Shown piece after piece: positions 35,661-44,614 of a stretch of DNA of 54,333 bases (the first letter of the stretch is position 1; each line of letters starts with the position of its first letter). The translations under genes and the position numbers were made by a program. The DNA is taken from NCBI RefSeq assembly GCF_934309415.1, contig NZ_CAKRDI010000020.1:1-54333 (forward strand), read 5' to 3'. The stretch comes from an uncultured Mediterraneibacter sp. GTDB lineage: Bacteria; Bacillota; Clostridia; Lachnospirales; Lachnospiraceae. The notes below the pieces were generated by a model that was not told the origin of the DNA, made no database searches, and worked only from the letters and a program-made list of their open reading frames with translations.

Positions 35661-36241
35661 TCTTCTATCTTTCTCCTAATCTGTTTCTTTGTGCTTTCAA
35701 GATCTCCGCTGTTGTCGATCTCCACATCACAGGCTCTGCGAAATGCTTCTTCCGCCATCTGTGACCGGATCATCTGCGTGATCTTCTCATCGGAATAATG
35801 TCTGGAAGCTTTCAGTCGTTCTCTGCGGACAGACTCTTTTGTATAAATATACCAGAGTTCATCGCACAGTTCTTTTCCGACTTCCGGAAGAAGTGCCGCC
35901 TCTACAATATAGAGTTTCTTTCCTTCCGACCGCTTCTGTTCTATATCCGCGCGAACCCATTGTAACACTTCCGGGTGCACAATGTCATTCAGAATTTGTA
36001 ATTTTTTTTCATCCTGGAATACAATGCTGCCTAATTGCTTCCGGTCAAGCTCTCCGTCCGGACCGACCACCGTCTCTCCAAAAGCAGTAACAATCTTTCG
36101 GAAACACTCTGTTCCCTGCTTCTGAAGTAGTTTTGCCGTTTCATCCATCTGGCAGACACAGGCATTATATTCTGTCTCAAGGAACTGCAGAATCGCGCTT
36201 TTTCCGGATCCCACACCTCCTGTAATTCCTATAATTTTCAT
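35657..36241 (-). CDS. coaE: Dephospho-CoA kinase
   Basis: Last step of coenzyme A synthesis, phosphorylating dephospho-CoA. P-loop GITGGVGSGKSAIL (residues 5-18), substrate-side stretches and the lid residues RRERLKASRHYSDEKI are present. The length of 194 is typical. AAAGGA precedes the ATG. It follows polA by 95 bp, the usual order in Gram-positives, and its stop codon overlaps the start of the MBL gene. Confidence 0.94.
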   Translation of the reverse strand: MKIIGITGGVGSGKSAILQFLETEYNACVCQMDETAKLLQKQGTECFRKIVTAFGETVVGPDGELDRKQLGSIVFQDEKKLQILNDIVHPEVLQWVRADIEQKRSEGKKLYIVEAALLPEVGKELCDELWYIYTKESVRRERLKASRHYSDEKITQMIRSQMAEEAFRRACDVEIDNSGDLESTKKQIRRKIEE

Positions 36242-36336
36242 TTACTTTTCCTTTGTATTTTTGCTGCTTTTTAATTCTTATTGATATTTATCATGTACCT
36301 TTGTAAACTTCCATATCAATGTTGATTGAAAATATT

Positions 36337-38952
36337 TTATTTTGCTTCATACCAGTTTGTACCTGTATGCATATCTACAATCAATGGAACCAGCAGGTCT
36401 GCCGCATGCTCCATCTCTTCTTTCAGAATCTCCTGTACCAGTTCTACTTCTTCTTTTGCTGTCTCAATCAGAAGTTCATCGTGTACCTGCAGGATCATTC
36501 TGGATTTCAGGTTTCGTTTTTTCAATTCATCATTCACATGGATCATGGCAATCTTGATAATGTCTGCTGCAGTTCCCTGAATCGGAGCATTCATTGCGAC
36601 ACGTTCTCCGAAACTGCGCTGCATGAAATTGCTGGATTTCAGTTCCGGAACTGGTCTGCGTCTTCCGTAAAGGGTAGATACATACCCTTTTTCTTTTGCA
36701 TCTGCCACACACCGATCCAGAAATGCTTTGATTCCCGGATACGTCTCAAAATAATGTTCAATGTACTGTGCCGCTTCTTTTCTTGTAATACTTAAATCCT
36801 GACTCAGTCCGAAAGAACTGATTCCATATACAATTCCGAAATTGACCGCCTTGGCATTCCGTCTCTCTGCATCCGTCACTTCGTCAAATGGGATGTGGAA
36901 CACCTGAGATGCAGTCATACGGTGGATATCTCTCGCCTCGCGGTACGCCTGGATCAGCTGTTCATCTCCGGAACAGTGTGCCAGAATACGAAGCTCGATC
37001 TGAGAATAATCCGCGTCCACAAATACATATCCATCCTGCGGTACAAATACTTTACGAATCAGTCTTCCTAATTCCATTCTCACCGGAATGTTCTGCAGAT
37101 TCGGCTCTGTACTGCTGATTCTTCCGGTTGCCGTGATCGTCTGATTGAATTTTCCGTGGATTCTTCCGTCTGAACCGATGAAGACAGCCAGTCCGTCTGC
37201 ATACGTGGATTTCAGTTTGGTCAACTGACGGTATTCCAGAATCTTTGCCACAATCGGGTAATCCGGTGCCAGCTTGTCCAGCACATCTGCTGCTGTGGAA
37301 TATCCGGTCTTTGTTTTCTTCGCATGAGGCATCTCAAGCTTCTCAAACAGAATCACTCCTAACTGCTTCGGAGAGTTAATGTTAAATGTCTCCCCTGCCA
37401 GTTCATAGATCTCTTTTTCCAGCTCCACGATCCTTGTACCGAGCTGATCTCCATACGCTTTCAATGCATCTGCCTCAACTTTGATCCCTGCCTGTTGCAT
37501 ATCATAAAGTGTAAATACCAGCGGCATCTCAATCTCACGGAACAAGGACTCCATTCCTTCTTCTTTTAATTTCTTTGACAGAACCTCAACGGATGCATAT
37601 GCTGTATAGGCTTCATAGCACGCTTTTGCAGATTCATCCAGTTTCTCATCAATCAGGAGATTCAAATGTTCTCTTGCCACATCTTCATAATCGTAATCAT
37701 TTTTCAGCGGGTTCAGAAGATATGCCGCAACAATCACATCAAAACTTTTCTCTGCCACTGCATCCGGGAGCCACGGAAGGAATTCTTTCAATCCGCACAT
37801 TGAGAACTGCCCCACTGTTTTCGCCAGTTCAGAGACTTTTCCTGACAGATAATCAAAATCTGTGTCCATATCACAAGGGATTGTCACGATCTTATCTTCT
37901 CCGTAACACACTGCGATTCTTCCGAATCCTGACGGATGTGCAAACAGCGGAAGTACATTTCCCGCTTCTTTTGAAAATACCACTCCGACCGTTGCAGATT
38001 TTGCAGCTTCCGCAAATATCTTTTCTACTTCTGCTTTGTCTGTCACTTCACGGAATGCTTCTTCCACATCGTTCGCGGATGCTTCCACATCAAAGCGGCT
38101 CAGCAGATTTTTGAACTGCAGTCTCTGAAAGAGTTCGTGAGCTTCCTTTGTATATGGATCCTCATATTTTGCATCTGCAAGACTGAATTCAATCTCTGCA
38201 TCCAGCTTAATCGTTGCAAGGACTTTGCTCATCTGTGCCTGCTCCCAGAACTCTTTCAGATTCTTGCTGGCTCTCGGCGGCTTCAGCTCATCGACATGCT
38301 CGTATGCATTTTCAATGGTCTGATACTCCTGAATGATCTTAGTCGCTGTCTTCTCGCCAACTCCCGGCACACCCGGAATATTGTCCGCTGTATCGCCCAT
38401 CAGTGCTTTTACATCGATAAATTCTTTCGGTGTCACGCCATAACGTTCCTGCACATCTGCTGCCAGATAATCTTCTACTTCTGTTCTTCCCTGTTTTGTC
38501 TTCGGAATCCGGATCTTTACATGCTCTGTGGCAAGCTGAAGGGTATCCCTGTCTCCGGAAATAATCGCCACATCCAGTCCTTCTGCTTCGCAGCGGTGAG
38601 AAATCGTTCCCAAAAGATCATCTGCCTCCAGTCCAGCTTTTTCAATGATTTCAATATTCATCGCCTGAAGTACTTCCTTGATCACCGGCACCTGCTGACG
38701 AAGTTCTTCTGCCATCGGTTTTCTTGTACCTTTGTATGCATCAAACATCTCATGACGGAATGTCGGTGCATGCACATCAAATGTGACCGTCAGATATTCC
38801 GGTTTTTCCTCATCCAGGATCTTGAACATGATATTCAGAAATCCATACACTGCATTCGTGTGAAGTCCTTCTGAATTCGTCAGATCCGGCACGCCGTAAA
38901 ACGCACGGTTCAAAATACTGTGTCCATCTATTAATACAATTTTTTCTCTCAT
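36337..38952 (-). CDS. polA: DNA polymerase I
   Basis: Fills gaps and removes RNA primers. The 871 residues comprise the N-terminal 5'-3' exonuclease/FEN domain (IDGHSILNRAFYG, MGDTADNIPGVPGVGEKTA), a middle domain, and the C-terminal polymerase (DADYSQIELRILAH motif A, VNFGIVYGISSFGLSQ motif B, QVHDELLIE motif C). The middle domain has no DxE start of a proofreading site (TVGVVFSKEAGN there), so 3'-5' exonuclease is likely dead, as in many Firmicutes. I chose the ATG at 38952 because GGGAG precedes it; the frame opens 84 bp further upstream into a non-conserved peptide. Confidence 0.96.
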   Translation of the reverse strand: MREKIVLIDGHSILNRAFYGVPDLTNSEGLHTNAVYGFLNIMFKILDEEKPEYLTVTFDVHAPTFRHEMFDAYKGTRKPMAEELRQQVPVIKEVLQAMNIEIIEKAGLEADDLLGTISHRCEAEGLDVAIISGDRDTLQLATEHVKIRIPKTKQGRTEVEDYLAADVQERYGVTPKEFIDVKALMGDTADNIPGVPGVGEKTATKIIQEYQTIENAYEHVDELKPPRASKNLKEFWEQAQMSKVLATIKLDAEIEFSLADAKYEDPYTKEAHELFQRLQFKNLLSRFDVEASANDVEEAFREVTDKAEVEKIFAEAAKSATVGVVFSKEAGNVLPLFAHPSGFGRIAVCYGEDKIVTIPCDMDTDFDYLSGKVSELAKTVGQFSMCGLKEFLPWLPDAVAEKSFDVIVAAYLLNPLKNDYDYEDVAREHLNLLIDEKLDESAKACYEAYTAYASVEVLSKKLKEEGMESLFREIEMPLVFTLYDMQQAGIKVEADALKAYGDQLGTRIVELEKEIYELAGETFNINSPKQLGVILFEKLEMPHAKKTKTGYSTAADVLDKLAPDYPIVAKILEYRQLTKLKSTYADGLAVFIGSDGRIHGKFNQTITATGRISSTEPNLQNIPVRMELGRLIRKVFVPQDGYVFVDADYSQIELRILAHCSGDEQLIQAYREARDIHRMTASQVFHIPFDEVTDAERRNAKAVNFGIVYGISSFGLSQDLSITRKEAAQYIEHYFETYPGIKAFLDRCVADAKEKGYVSTLYGRRRPVPELKSSNFMQRSFGERVAMNAPIQGTAADIIKIAMIHVNDELKKRNLKSRMILQVHDELLIETAKEEVELVQEILKEEMEHAADLLVPLIVDMHTGTNWYEAK

Positions 38953-39024
38953 CTGATCTTGTTCTCCCGTTTTCTCATTTCTGTGTGAATCATTGGATCC
39001 GCATGAAAATGCAGTTTGCTTTTT

Positions 39025-39057
39025 GTTACTGTTCACAGCATAGCTGCAAACAGTAAC
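39025..39057 (+). repeat. Family B solo hairpin (33 bp) upstream of polA
   Basis: A perfect H1 hairpin, GTTACTGTTCACAGCATAGC then AACAGTAAC. The flanks TTTGCTTTTT and GCACTTTTTC are similar but not a clean duplication. It lies 73 bp upstream of the polA start. Confidence 0.75.
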
Positions 39058-39144
39058 GCACTTTTTCTAACAATTTAGTATACACCAACTTTCTTCTTTT
39101 TAAAAGAAGCTTTTTGTGCTATCATGAATGTGTTACTGTGTTAG

Positions 39145-39287
39145 GTTACTGTTCACAGGTAACCTGCAAACAGTAACGTATCTCGCCATTTAGAATCGCC
39201 TACGGCGATGGGCGAGATACATTCAGGACAAAACGTGCATCCTCCATGCCAATCAGCGGAGTGATTGACATGGGAGTGAACAGTAAC
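39145..39287 (+). mobile_element. Family B MITE-like element, best full copy
   Basis: 143 bp with perfect 12-bp terminal inverted repeats GTTACTGTTCAC and GTGAACAGTAAC. H1 lies at 39145-39177, H2 at 39178-39220 (GTATCTCGCC/GGCGAGATAC around GCC/GGC), and H3 within 39245-39275 (CATGCCAATCA/TGATTGACATG). The 8 bp before (TGTGTTAG, 39137-39144) and after (TGTGTTAA, 39288-39295) match at 7 of 8, in keeping with a target duplication. No open frame is inside. Confidence 0.88.
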
Positions 39288-39330
39288 TGTGTTAATCCGC
39301 GGAGTGATTGATGCAGGAGGGAACAGTAAC
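39288..39330 (+). repeat. Family B H3 fragment in tandem
   Basis: GCGGAGTGATTGATGCAGGAGG...GAACAGTAAC repeats the right end of the element just upstream, as if a second copy had been truncated or the end duplicated. Confidence 0.6.
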
Positions 39331-39374
39331 ATTCGTGTACCTGGAATTTATTTCATTACAGAAAGGAATTACAA

Positions 39375-39992
39375 ATGGACAGTATTATATTTGATGTAGA
39401 TGGAACTCTGTGGGATTCTGTTGATTCTGTTGTTGAATCCTGGAATCTTGCGCTTGCTGAAAATACAGATCTGGAACCGAATCTGACCCGTGATACCCTG
39501 TCAAAGCTTTTCGGAATGACCATGACAGATATTGCTGATCATGCATTTCCTGATCTTCCACCCAAGAAGCGTATGGAACTTCTGGAAATCTGTTATGACT
39601 ATGAGAATCGTCACCTTGAGGTCTGCCCGGGCATTATGTATGAGGGCGTGGTTGACACGATCAAAGAACTGGCAAAACGTTATCCTCTTTATATTGTCAG
39701 CAACTGCCAGTGCGGTTATATCGAAGCCATGATGAAATCATCCGGAATTGAACCGTATATTAAAGACCACCTCTGTTTCGGAGAGACTCTGGTTTCCAAA
39801 GACCTGACCATATTACAGCTTATAGAACGCAATGGTCTGAAAAGTCCTGTCTATGTAGGAGATACTCAGGGAGATGCCGATGCATGCTCCAAAGCCGGCG
39901 TACCGTTTATCTTTGCTGAATATGGACTTGGCGATGTGCCGGATGCAGCACAACGGATTCAGAAATTTTCTGATTTGTTGGATCTTAAATAG
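39375..39992 (+). CDS. HAD family hydrolase (phosphoglycolate phosphatase-like)
   Basis: Predicted small-molecule phosphatase. Motif I is FDVDGTLWDS (residues 6-15), motif II IVSNCQ (about 107-112), motif III is a Lys in VSKDLTI, and motif IV is YVGDTQGDADAC (about 152-163). An alpha-helical cap lies between I and II. 205 residues. The substrate is unknown. AGAAAGGAA precedes the ATG. It stands between family B elements and an XRE regulator gene, with no clear operon. Confidence 0.88.
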   Translation: MDSIIFDVDGTLWDSVDSVVESWNLALAENTDLEPNLTRDTLSKLFGMTMTDIADHAFPDLPPKKRMELLEICYDYENRHLEVCPGIMYEGVVDTIKELAKRYPLYIVSNCQCGYIEAMMKSSGIEPYIKDHLCFGETLVSKDLTILQLIERNGLKSPVYVGDTQGDADACSKAGVPFIFAEYGLGDVPDAAQRIQKFSDLLDLK

Positions 39993-40242
39993 TATAAGCA
40001 ACTGGAATATTATGTTTTCGTTATCACTAACAGGAGAAATGTTTCTTTCGCAGAAATATTTCTTCTGTTTTTATCAGCCATTTTGTCTATTATCGGGGAT
40101 ACTTTTTCTTATAGAAACTTTTTACTTTCTGTGCCAAAATCTGCTTTCAGATTTGCAACTAAAAGCAAAACAAAAAAATATAAATAGCGTCTTCTGATTT
40201 TTTATATTTCAGTGTAAAGTTATGTAGTATGGAGGTTTGTAG

Positions 40243-40575
40243 ATGAAATATGCTGATTTTGGAAAGCGGATCCGTGAAGAACGGCTGAAGCTAGGTTTGA
40301 CCCAAGAGAGACTGGCAGAAGATGTAAACCTATCGACTGCATATATCGGACAAATTGAACGTGGGGAACGCACTCCTACTTTAGAGAATATCGTTGCCGT
40401 AGTAAACCGGCTCGGTGTATCCATCGATTATCTGCTCGCAGATTCAGTCACTCCCGATAAGAACAATGATCTCAGGTTATGGCTTCAGCTCATGGACGGC
40501 CGCACAGACAAGGAAAAACACATGGCGATCAATATGGTAAAAGCACTTTTTAATTCGCTGGATGAAATGGAGTAG
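40243..40575 (+). CDS. XRE-family transcriptional regulator
   Basis: A helix-turn-helix of the Cro/C1 class occupies residues about 6-61 (FGKRIREERLKLGLTQERLAEDVNLSTAYIGQIERGERTPTLENI). The remaining 45 residues form a small helical tail with no sensor domain. Size (110) and fold match regulators of phage or stress genes, but none lies beside it. TGGAGG precedes the ATG. The target could be its own promoter. Confidence 0.9.
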   Translation: MKYADFGKRIREERLKLGLTQERLAEDVNLSTAYIGQIERGERTPTLENIVAVVNRLGVSIDYLLADSVTPDKNNDLRLWLQLMDGRTDKEKHMAINMVKALFNSLDEME

Positions 40576-40889
40576 GTTTTTTCAACATCTCATTTCAATG
40601 AACGGTACAAATGAACGATACACTTCTGACTGATTCAATCCGCCAATTGTTTCTTTCAGGTGTATCTGTTTCATCCGATGAAAAGGCTTATCGCATATCT
40701 ATCTCTTGCGATGGAACCGGGCAGGATCGCAGAATCTTCTCTGTGATCTTGTATTCGTCATCAACTTTGTAAAACAACAGATTTGGGGCAGCATTTTATT
40801 TTCCTTACTACGATCGAGACATTCCCGTTCAAAATATTTTTTCTACTTAACTCTATGTTAAAATTCTTTTTCAAATACTTTCGTGAAAC
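40576..40889. other. Spacer after the XRE gene
   Basis: A 53-codon open frame at 40611-40772 (begins MNDTLLTDSIRQLFLSGVSV) follows the XRE gene in the same direction but has no Shine-Dalgarno. I cannot tell whether it is expressed. A short direct repeat, ATGAACGGTACA then ATGAACGATACA, marks 40600-40622. The rest shows nothing recognisable. Confidence 0.35.
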
Positions 40890-40935
40890 TTAAAAAGAGG
40901 TTCGGATATATCGTGAGATGTATCCGGATCTTTTT
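40890..40935 (+). terminator. Rho-independent terminator upstream of the Uma2 gene
   Basis: AAAAAGAGGTTCGGATA pairs with TATCCGGATCTTTTTT, closed by a 12-nt loop, then a T-run. It could end the XRE transcript. Confidence 0.8.
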
Positions 40936-40964
40936 TGTATAAAAAAACAGTAACCGTTTGTGTT

Positions 40965-40993
40965 TTGCGAAAAAGACATATTCATGTTATACT
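40965..40993 (+). promoter_or_regulatory. Promoter for the Uma2-family gene
   Basis: TTGCGA (40965-40970) and TATACT (40988-40993) are 17 bp apart. The start codon is 166 bp downstream, which leaves a long leader. Confidence 0.55.
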
Positions 40994-41159
40994 TTATTAA
41001 ATAACTATAATTATAATTGAAATGTGTCTCAAAAGATTACACAAAAAGCAATATGGCACTTGAAAAACCTGGAAATAAAGTTGGTGTCGGCAAAAGAGTA
41101 TTCATTATTTACTACAGATACAATAATAATATCCAAATTTTTAGAAAGGACGTGTTTAC

Positions 41160-41705
41160 ATGCCATTACCAAAATCAAACAACTACACAATTGAAGACAT
41201 CTACGCTCTTCCTGATGGTCAGCGTGCTGAACTGATTGATGGTCAGATTTATGACATGGCTCCACCAAGTCCACTGCATCAGGAACTTGTTCATCAATTA
41301 AGCCGTATCATCGGGAATTATATCGAAAGCAAAGGAAGTTCCTGTAAAGTTTATCCTGCTCCATTTGCTGTATTCATTAAAGAAGATGATACAAATTATG
41401 TAGAACCGGATATAAGTGTTATCTGTGATAAAAGCAAGATTTCTCATCGCGGATGTGAAGGAGCACCTGATTTTGTTATCGAAATCGTATCTCCAAGCAG
41501 TAGAAAAATGGATTACGCTTTAAAGAATACACTGTATTCAGATGCCAATATCCGTGAATACTGGATTGTAGACCCAGCAAGAGAACGCACTACTGTTTAC
41601 AGATATGAACAAGATGTTGCACCAATCATTATTCCATTCGATGATTTTGTTAAAGTTGGAATTTATGACAATTTAAAGATTCGTATTGCAGATTTATTAA
41701 AATAG
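41160..41705 (+). CDS. Uma2 family (DUF820) PD-(D/E)XK protein
   Basis: The 181 residues follow the Uma2 pattern: YTIEDIYALPDGQRAELIDGQIYDMAPPS at the N-terminus, then the nuclease core YVEPDISVIC (Asp), DFVIEIVSPSS (E-x-V), and a Lys-containing stretch MDYALKNTLYSDANIREYWIVDP. Some members are putative restriction-like endonucleases; biological role is unclear. AGAAAGGA precedes the ATG. It stands alone between a promoter and the tRNA-Leu on the other strand. Confidence 0.88.
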   Translation: MPLPKSNNYTIEDIYALPDGQRAELIDGQIYDMAPPSPLHQELVHQLSRIIGNYIESKGSSCKVYPAPFAVFIKEDDTNYVEPDISVICDKSKISHRGCEGAPDFVIEIVSPSSRKMDYALKNTLYSDANIREYWIVDPARERTTVYRYEQDVAPIIIPFDDFVKVGIYDNLKIRIADLLK

Positions 41706-41793
41706 TAAGAGACTGGAAGAACAGCGAAATATGCAAATAAAAGCATTAAAAATTTTATAATTCGCCCTATGGCTGCCCTATGAAAAGGATTTT

Positions 41794-41841
41794 TTCAAAA
41801 AAATAACCTCGAAACCACCGTATTTGCAAGGGGTTCCGAGG
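41794..41841 (-). terminator. Terminator after tRNA-Leu
   Basis: On the minus strand CCTCGGAACC pairs with GGTTTCGAGG (one G-U) and is followed by TTATTTTTTT. Confidence 0.88.
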
Positions 41842-41851
41842 ATAAGTTCAA

Positions 41852-41934
41852 TGCCGCTGGCCGGACTCGAACCGGCACGGCTGTTAACCGCTTGATTTTG
41901 AGTCAAGTGCGTCTGCCAATTCCGCCACAGCGGC
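41852..41934 (-). tRNA. tRNA-Leu (anticodon CAA)
   Basis: The minus-strand sequence begins GCCGCTGTGGCGGAATTGGC and ends GGTTCGAGTCCGGCCAGCGGC plus the discriminator A. The 7-bp acceptor stem, the T loop GTTCGAGTC, a long variable arm typical of leucine tRNAs, and an anticodon loop CTCAAAA with CAA are seen. It reads UUG codons. CCA is not encoded, so it must be added after transcription. Confidence 0.96.
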
Positions 41935-42037
41935 TGATTCTGTTCGGGCAGAAGTAATCTTCTGTCCGAACCAGCTTTTATATAATATCATATCTCAACA
42001 GTGATTTCAACTAAATTTTATAATTTGTTATAATAAT

Positions 42038-42191
42038 GTTACTGTTCAGTTAATGTTCACTCCCATGTCAATCACTCTGCTGATTGACATGGAGGATGCA
42101 CGTTTTGGCTTGAATGTATCTCGCCCATCGCCAAAGGCGATTCTAAATGGCGAGATACGTTACTGTTTACAGGTTACCTGTGAACAGTAAC
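42038..42191 (-). mobile_element. Family B element, full copy with a disturbed left end
   Basis: Reverse orientation. It ends with H1 (GTTACTGTTTACAGG...GTGAACAGTAAC, 42159-42191) and has intact H2 (GTATCTCGCC... and its complement) and H3. Its left end reads GTTACTGTTCAGTTAATGTTCACTCCC, so about 10 bp of the terminal repeat are duplicated. No clean target duplication is left. It lies 19 bp past the decarboxylase stop codon. Confidence 0.8.
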
Positions 42192-42210
42192 ACTGTTCAC
42201 AGAAAACATA

Positions 42211-43482
42211 TTACTCTCCCAGTTTCTTACCAATCTCAAAGCAATCAAATGTAGCGAAGTAATCCTTCGGAGTCTCTGCACGGCGGATCATCTGTACGCT
42301 TCCATCTTCTTTCAGAAGAAGTTCTGCAGATTTCAATTTTCCATTGTAGTTATATCCCATAGAGAATCCGTGTGCTCCTGCATCATGGATTACAAGGTAA
42401 TCGCCTCTTTCAATCTCCGGAAGCATTCTGTCGATGGCAAATTTATCATTGTTCTCGCAGAGAGAACCTGTTACATCATATTTATGATCACATGGTGCAT
42501 CCTCTTTTCCAAGAACTGTGATATGATGATAAGCTCCATACATAGCCGGACGCATCAGGTTTACTGCACACGCATCTACACCGATGTAATCTTTATATGT
42601 CTTCTTCTCGTGAATTGCTTTTGTAACCAGTGCTCCGTAAGGTCCCATCATATAACGGCCAAGCTCTGTAAAGATTGCAACATCTCCCATACCTGCCGGA
42701 ACAAGTACTTCTTCGTATACCTTGCGTACACCTTCACCGATTGCATAAATATCATTTGGCTCCTGATCCGGTCTGTAAGGGATTCCGATTCCACCGGAAA
42801 GGTTGATGAATTTAATATGTGCTCCTGTCTCCTCTTTCAGGCGAACTGCCTGCTCAAAGAGAACTTTTGCAAGCATCGGATAGTAATCATTTGTTACTGT
42901 GTTACTTGCCAGGAATGCGTGGATACCAAATTCTTTGGCTCCTTTGCTCTTTAATGTCTTAAATGCCTCTGTGATCTGCTCTGTTGTCATACCATATTTT
43001 GCATCTCCCGGGTTGTCCATGATATCATTGCTGATCTTGAACAGTCCGCCCGGATTATAACGGCAGCTGATTGTCTCTGGAATATGTCCGATTGCTTCCT
43101 CAAGGAACTCAATATGAGAAATATCATCCAGGTTGATGATCGCGCCAAGCTTGTCTGCAAGTCTGAAATCCTCAGCCGGTGTATCGTTGGATGAGAACAT
43201 GATGTTGTGTCCTGTTACTCCTACTGCTTCTGAAAGCATCAGCTCTGTGTAAGAAGAACAGTCGCATCCACAGTCATACTCTTTTAAGATATCAAGCAGG
43301 AACGGGTTTGGAGTTGCCTTTACTGCAAAGTACTCTTTGTATCCCGGGTTCCATGAAAATGCCTCTTTTAATGCTTTTGCATTGGCACGGATTCCTTTCT
43401 CATCATACAGATGGAATGGTGTAGGATAAGTTTTTACGATTTCTTCAACCTGCTCTTTTGTTACAAATGGTTTTTTATTCAT
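42211..43482 (-). CDS. Diaminopimelate decarboxylase-like fold-III PLP enzyme
   Basis: Expected to form L-lysine from meso-diaminopimelate, or to decarboxylate a related amino acid. The PLP lysine is in YFAVKATPNP (about 49-58), the glycine loop is LSGGIGIPY, the dimer-side segment is GSLCENNDKFAID where LysA normally has G-x-x-CESGD, and HDAGAHGFSMGYNYNG lies near the end. With 423 residues it fits the family, though its CENND change leaves room for a different substrate. GAAGGAGAG precedes the ATG inside the TrmB gene, which overlaps it by 8 bp. Confidence 0.82.
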   Translation of the reverse strand: MNKKPFVTKEQVEEIVKTYPTPFHLYDEKGIRANAKALKEAFSWNPGYKEYFAVKATPNPFLLDILKEYDCGCDCSSYTELMLSEAVGVTGHNIMFSSNDTPAEDFRLADKLGAIINLDDISHIEFLEEAIGHIPETISCRYNPGGLFKISNDIMDNPGDAKYGMTTEQITEAFKTLKSKGAKEFGIHAFLASNTVTNDYYPMLAKVLFEQAVRLKEETGAHIKFINLSGGIGIPYRPDQEPNDIYAIGEGVRKVYEEVLVPAGMGDVAIFTELGRYMMGPYGALVTKAIHEKKTYKDYIGVDACAVNLMRPAMYGAYHHITVLGKEDAPCDHKYDVTGSLCENNDKFAIDRMLPEIERGDYLVIHDAGAHGFSMGYNYNGKLKSAELLLKEDGSVQMIRRAETPKDYFATFDCFEIGKKLGE

Positions 43483-44191
43483 TGGTTTTCTCTCCTTCGC
43501 GTATTTTAATTAATTCTATCTCATTCGCAAGTGCTGTCTTAAACAGCGTAACGAAATTTCTCTGTCCAGAATAGACACAAGTATTCATACTGTCCTGCCC
43601 ATATTCTCCCGAAAGGACGTATTTTGAATCCGTGATCAGACCGATCTGATTTCCTTTTTCTCTGGTTACATAGATGATAGCATTGGGAAGATCAAATGGA
43701 TGATCGGTGACAAGAACTACTTTCTTTCCTTTTTGGGTCAGTTCTTTTAACTGATCTTTCAATTGTTCCAGACAGACACCGGAACAGGAAAGATAGACTC
43801 GTTCTTCCACGCTGGACAGCAGATTATGTATCTTATCTGAAATGTGTTCTCTGCCGTCAATTGTGATATATCCGTCTTCTTCTTTTTTCTCATCCGGAAG
43901 ATTTACATTCAGCCATTTCTGTTCTTCCTCCATTCTACGGATTCTGTTCCCGCAGTATTCCTGAGTTGAAACCGGAATGTAACGTTTTGCGTCTTCCTCT
44001 ACCAGATATGCCGCACCTTTTTCTACCAGTGCAGCCAGTGATGCATATACATTGGACCGTGAGATGCCTGTATCTCTTGCAATCTCATACCCTGTCTGTT
44101 TTCCACCTTCCAGAAGTCTCAGATATACTGTTGCCTCCTGCCTGGACAAAGCAAAATGCATCAGATATTCAATTGCTTTATTTTCGTCCAT
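43475..44191 (-). CDS. TrmB-family transcriptional regulator
   Basis: Winged helix at residues about 8-75 (LSRQEATVYLRLLEGGKQTGYEIARDTGISRSNVYASL), then a phospholipase-D-like C-terminal sensor region (ISDKIHNLLSSVEERVYLSCSG) of the kind that binds sugars or other ligands in TrmB proteins. 238 residues. It overlaps the next gene, a diaminopimelate decarboxylase-like gene, by 8 bp, so control of or feedback on that enzyme is likely. Ligand unknown. GAAGGA precedes the ATG. Confidence 0.87.
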   Translation of the reverse strand: MDENKAIEYLMHFALSRQEATVYLRLLEGGKQTGYEIARDTGISRSNVYASLAALVEKGAAYLVEEDAKRYIPVSTQEYCGNRIRRMEEEQKWLNVNLPDEKKEEDGYITIDGREHISDKIHNLLSSVEERVYLSCSGVCLEQLKDQLKELTQKGKKVVLVTDHPFDLPNAIIYVTREKGNQIGLITDSKYVLSGEYGQDSMNTCVYSGQRNFVTLFKTALANEIELIKIREGEKTNE

Positions 44192-44270
44192 AACATCCTT
44201 CTCTCTAAATGTTATTGTTCATGCCCTGCCGTAAATAGCAGAATATGAATTTCTTTATAAAGTGTAGTAG

Positions 44271-44413
44271 GTTACTGTTCTCAGCATGGCTGCAAACAGT
44301 AACGTATCTCGTCATTTAAAATCGCCTTTGGCGATGGACGAGATACATTCAAGACAATACGTGCATCCTCCATGCCAATCAGCGGAGTGATTGACATGGG
44401 AGTGAATAGTAAC
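44271..44413 (+). mobile_element. Family B MITE-like element, full copy upstream of the TrmB gene
   Basis: 143 bp, H1-H2-H3 order. It starts GTTACTGTTCTC and ends GTGAATAGTAAC. The flanking 8-mers TGTAGTAG (44263-44270) and CGTAGTAG (44414-44421) match at 7 of 8. H2 has AATCGCC/GGCGAT where the copy at 29907 has AATCGTC, so stem pairs shift but stay paired. Confidence 0.85.
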
Positions 44414-44553
44414 CGTAGTAGTACTTTACAGGAACACTATACAGCATTGCTTGTTGGATGTCAATATGTGGGGATGGAATTTGGTGGTTGTTTTTGAGAA
44501 CATTTTTCATTTTACCTGCTTCAGATAATATCCAAGCAGGATTTATACGCGTA

Positions 44554-44584
44554 GAAAAAGCTCTCCGCCTCCCGGCGAAGAGCT
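44554..44584 (-). terminator. Rho-independent terminator after pyk
   Basis: On the minus strand AGCTCTTCGCC pairs with GGCGGAGAGCT around GGGA and is followed by TTTTTC. It lies 70 bp beyond the pyk stop, past an inserted 33-bp family B hairpin. Confidence 0.9.
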
Positions 44585-44614
44585 CAATCATAACAGTCAA
44601 ACTGTCTTAAATAC

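Noticed and set aside
36337..38952. polA as a broken gene because its proofreading site is missing
   Set aside because: Many Firmicute PolA proteins lack 3'-5' exonuclease residues; the other domains are intact.
39025..39330. Repeats that look like a CRISPR array
   Set aside because: The units are palindromic, dispersed over the whole window and of uneven spacing, with no unique spacers and no cas genes.
42211..44270. A lysine riboswitch ahead of the decarboxylase gene
   Set aside because: The gene overlaps the TrmB gene, so no leader exists; upstream of TrmB there is only a family B element and no riboswitch-like fold.
44379..44600. A 73-codon minus-strand frame
   Set aside because: It runs through a family B element and the pyk terminator, without a ribosome binding site.
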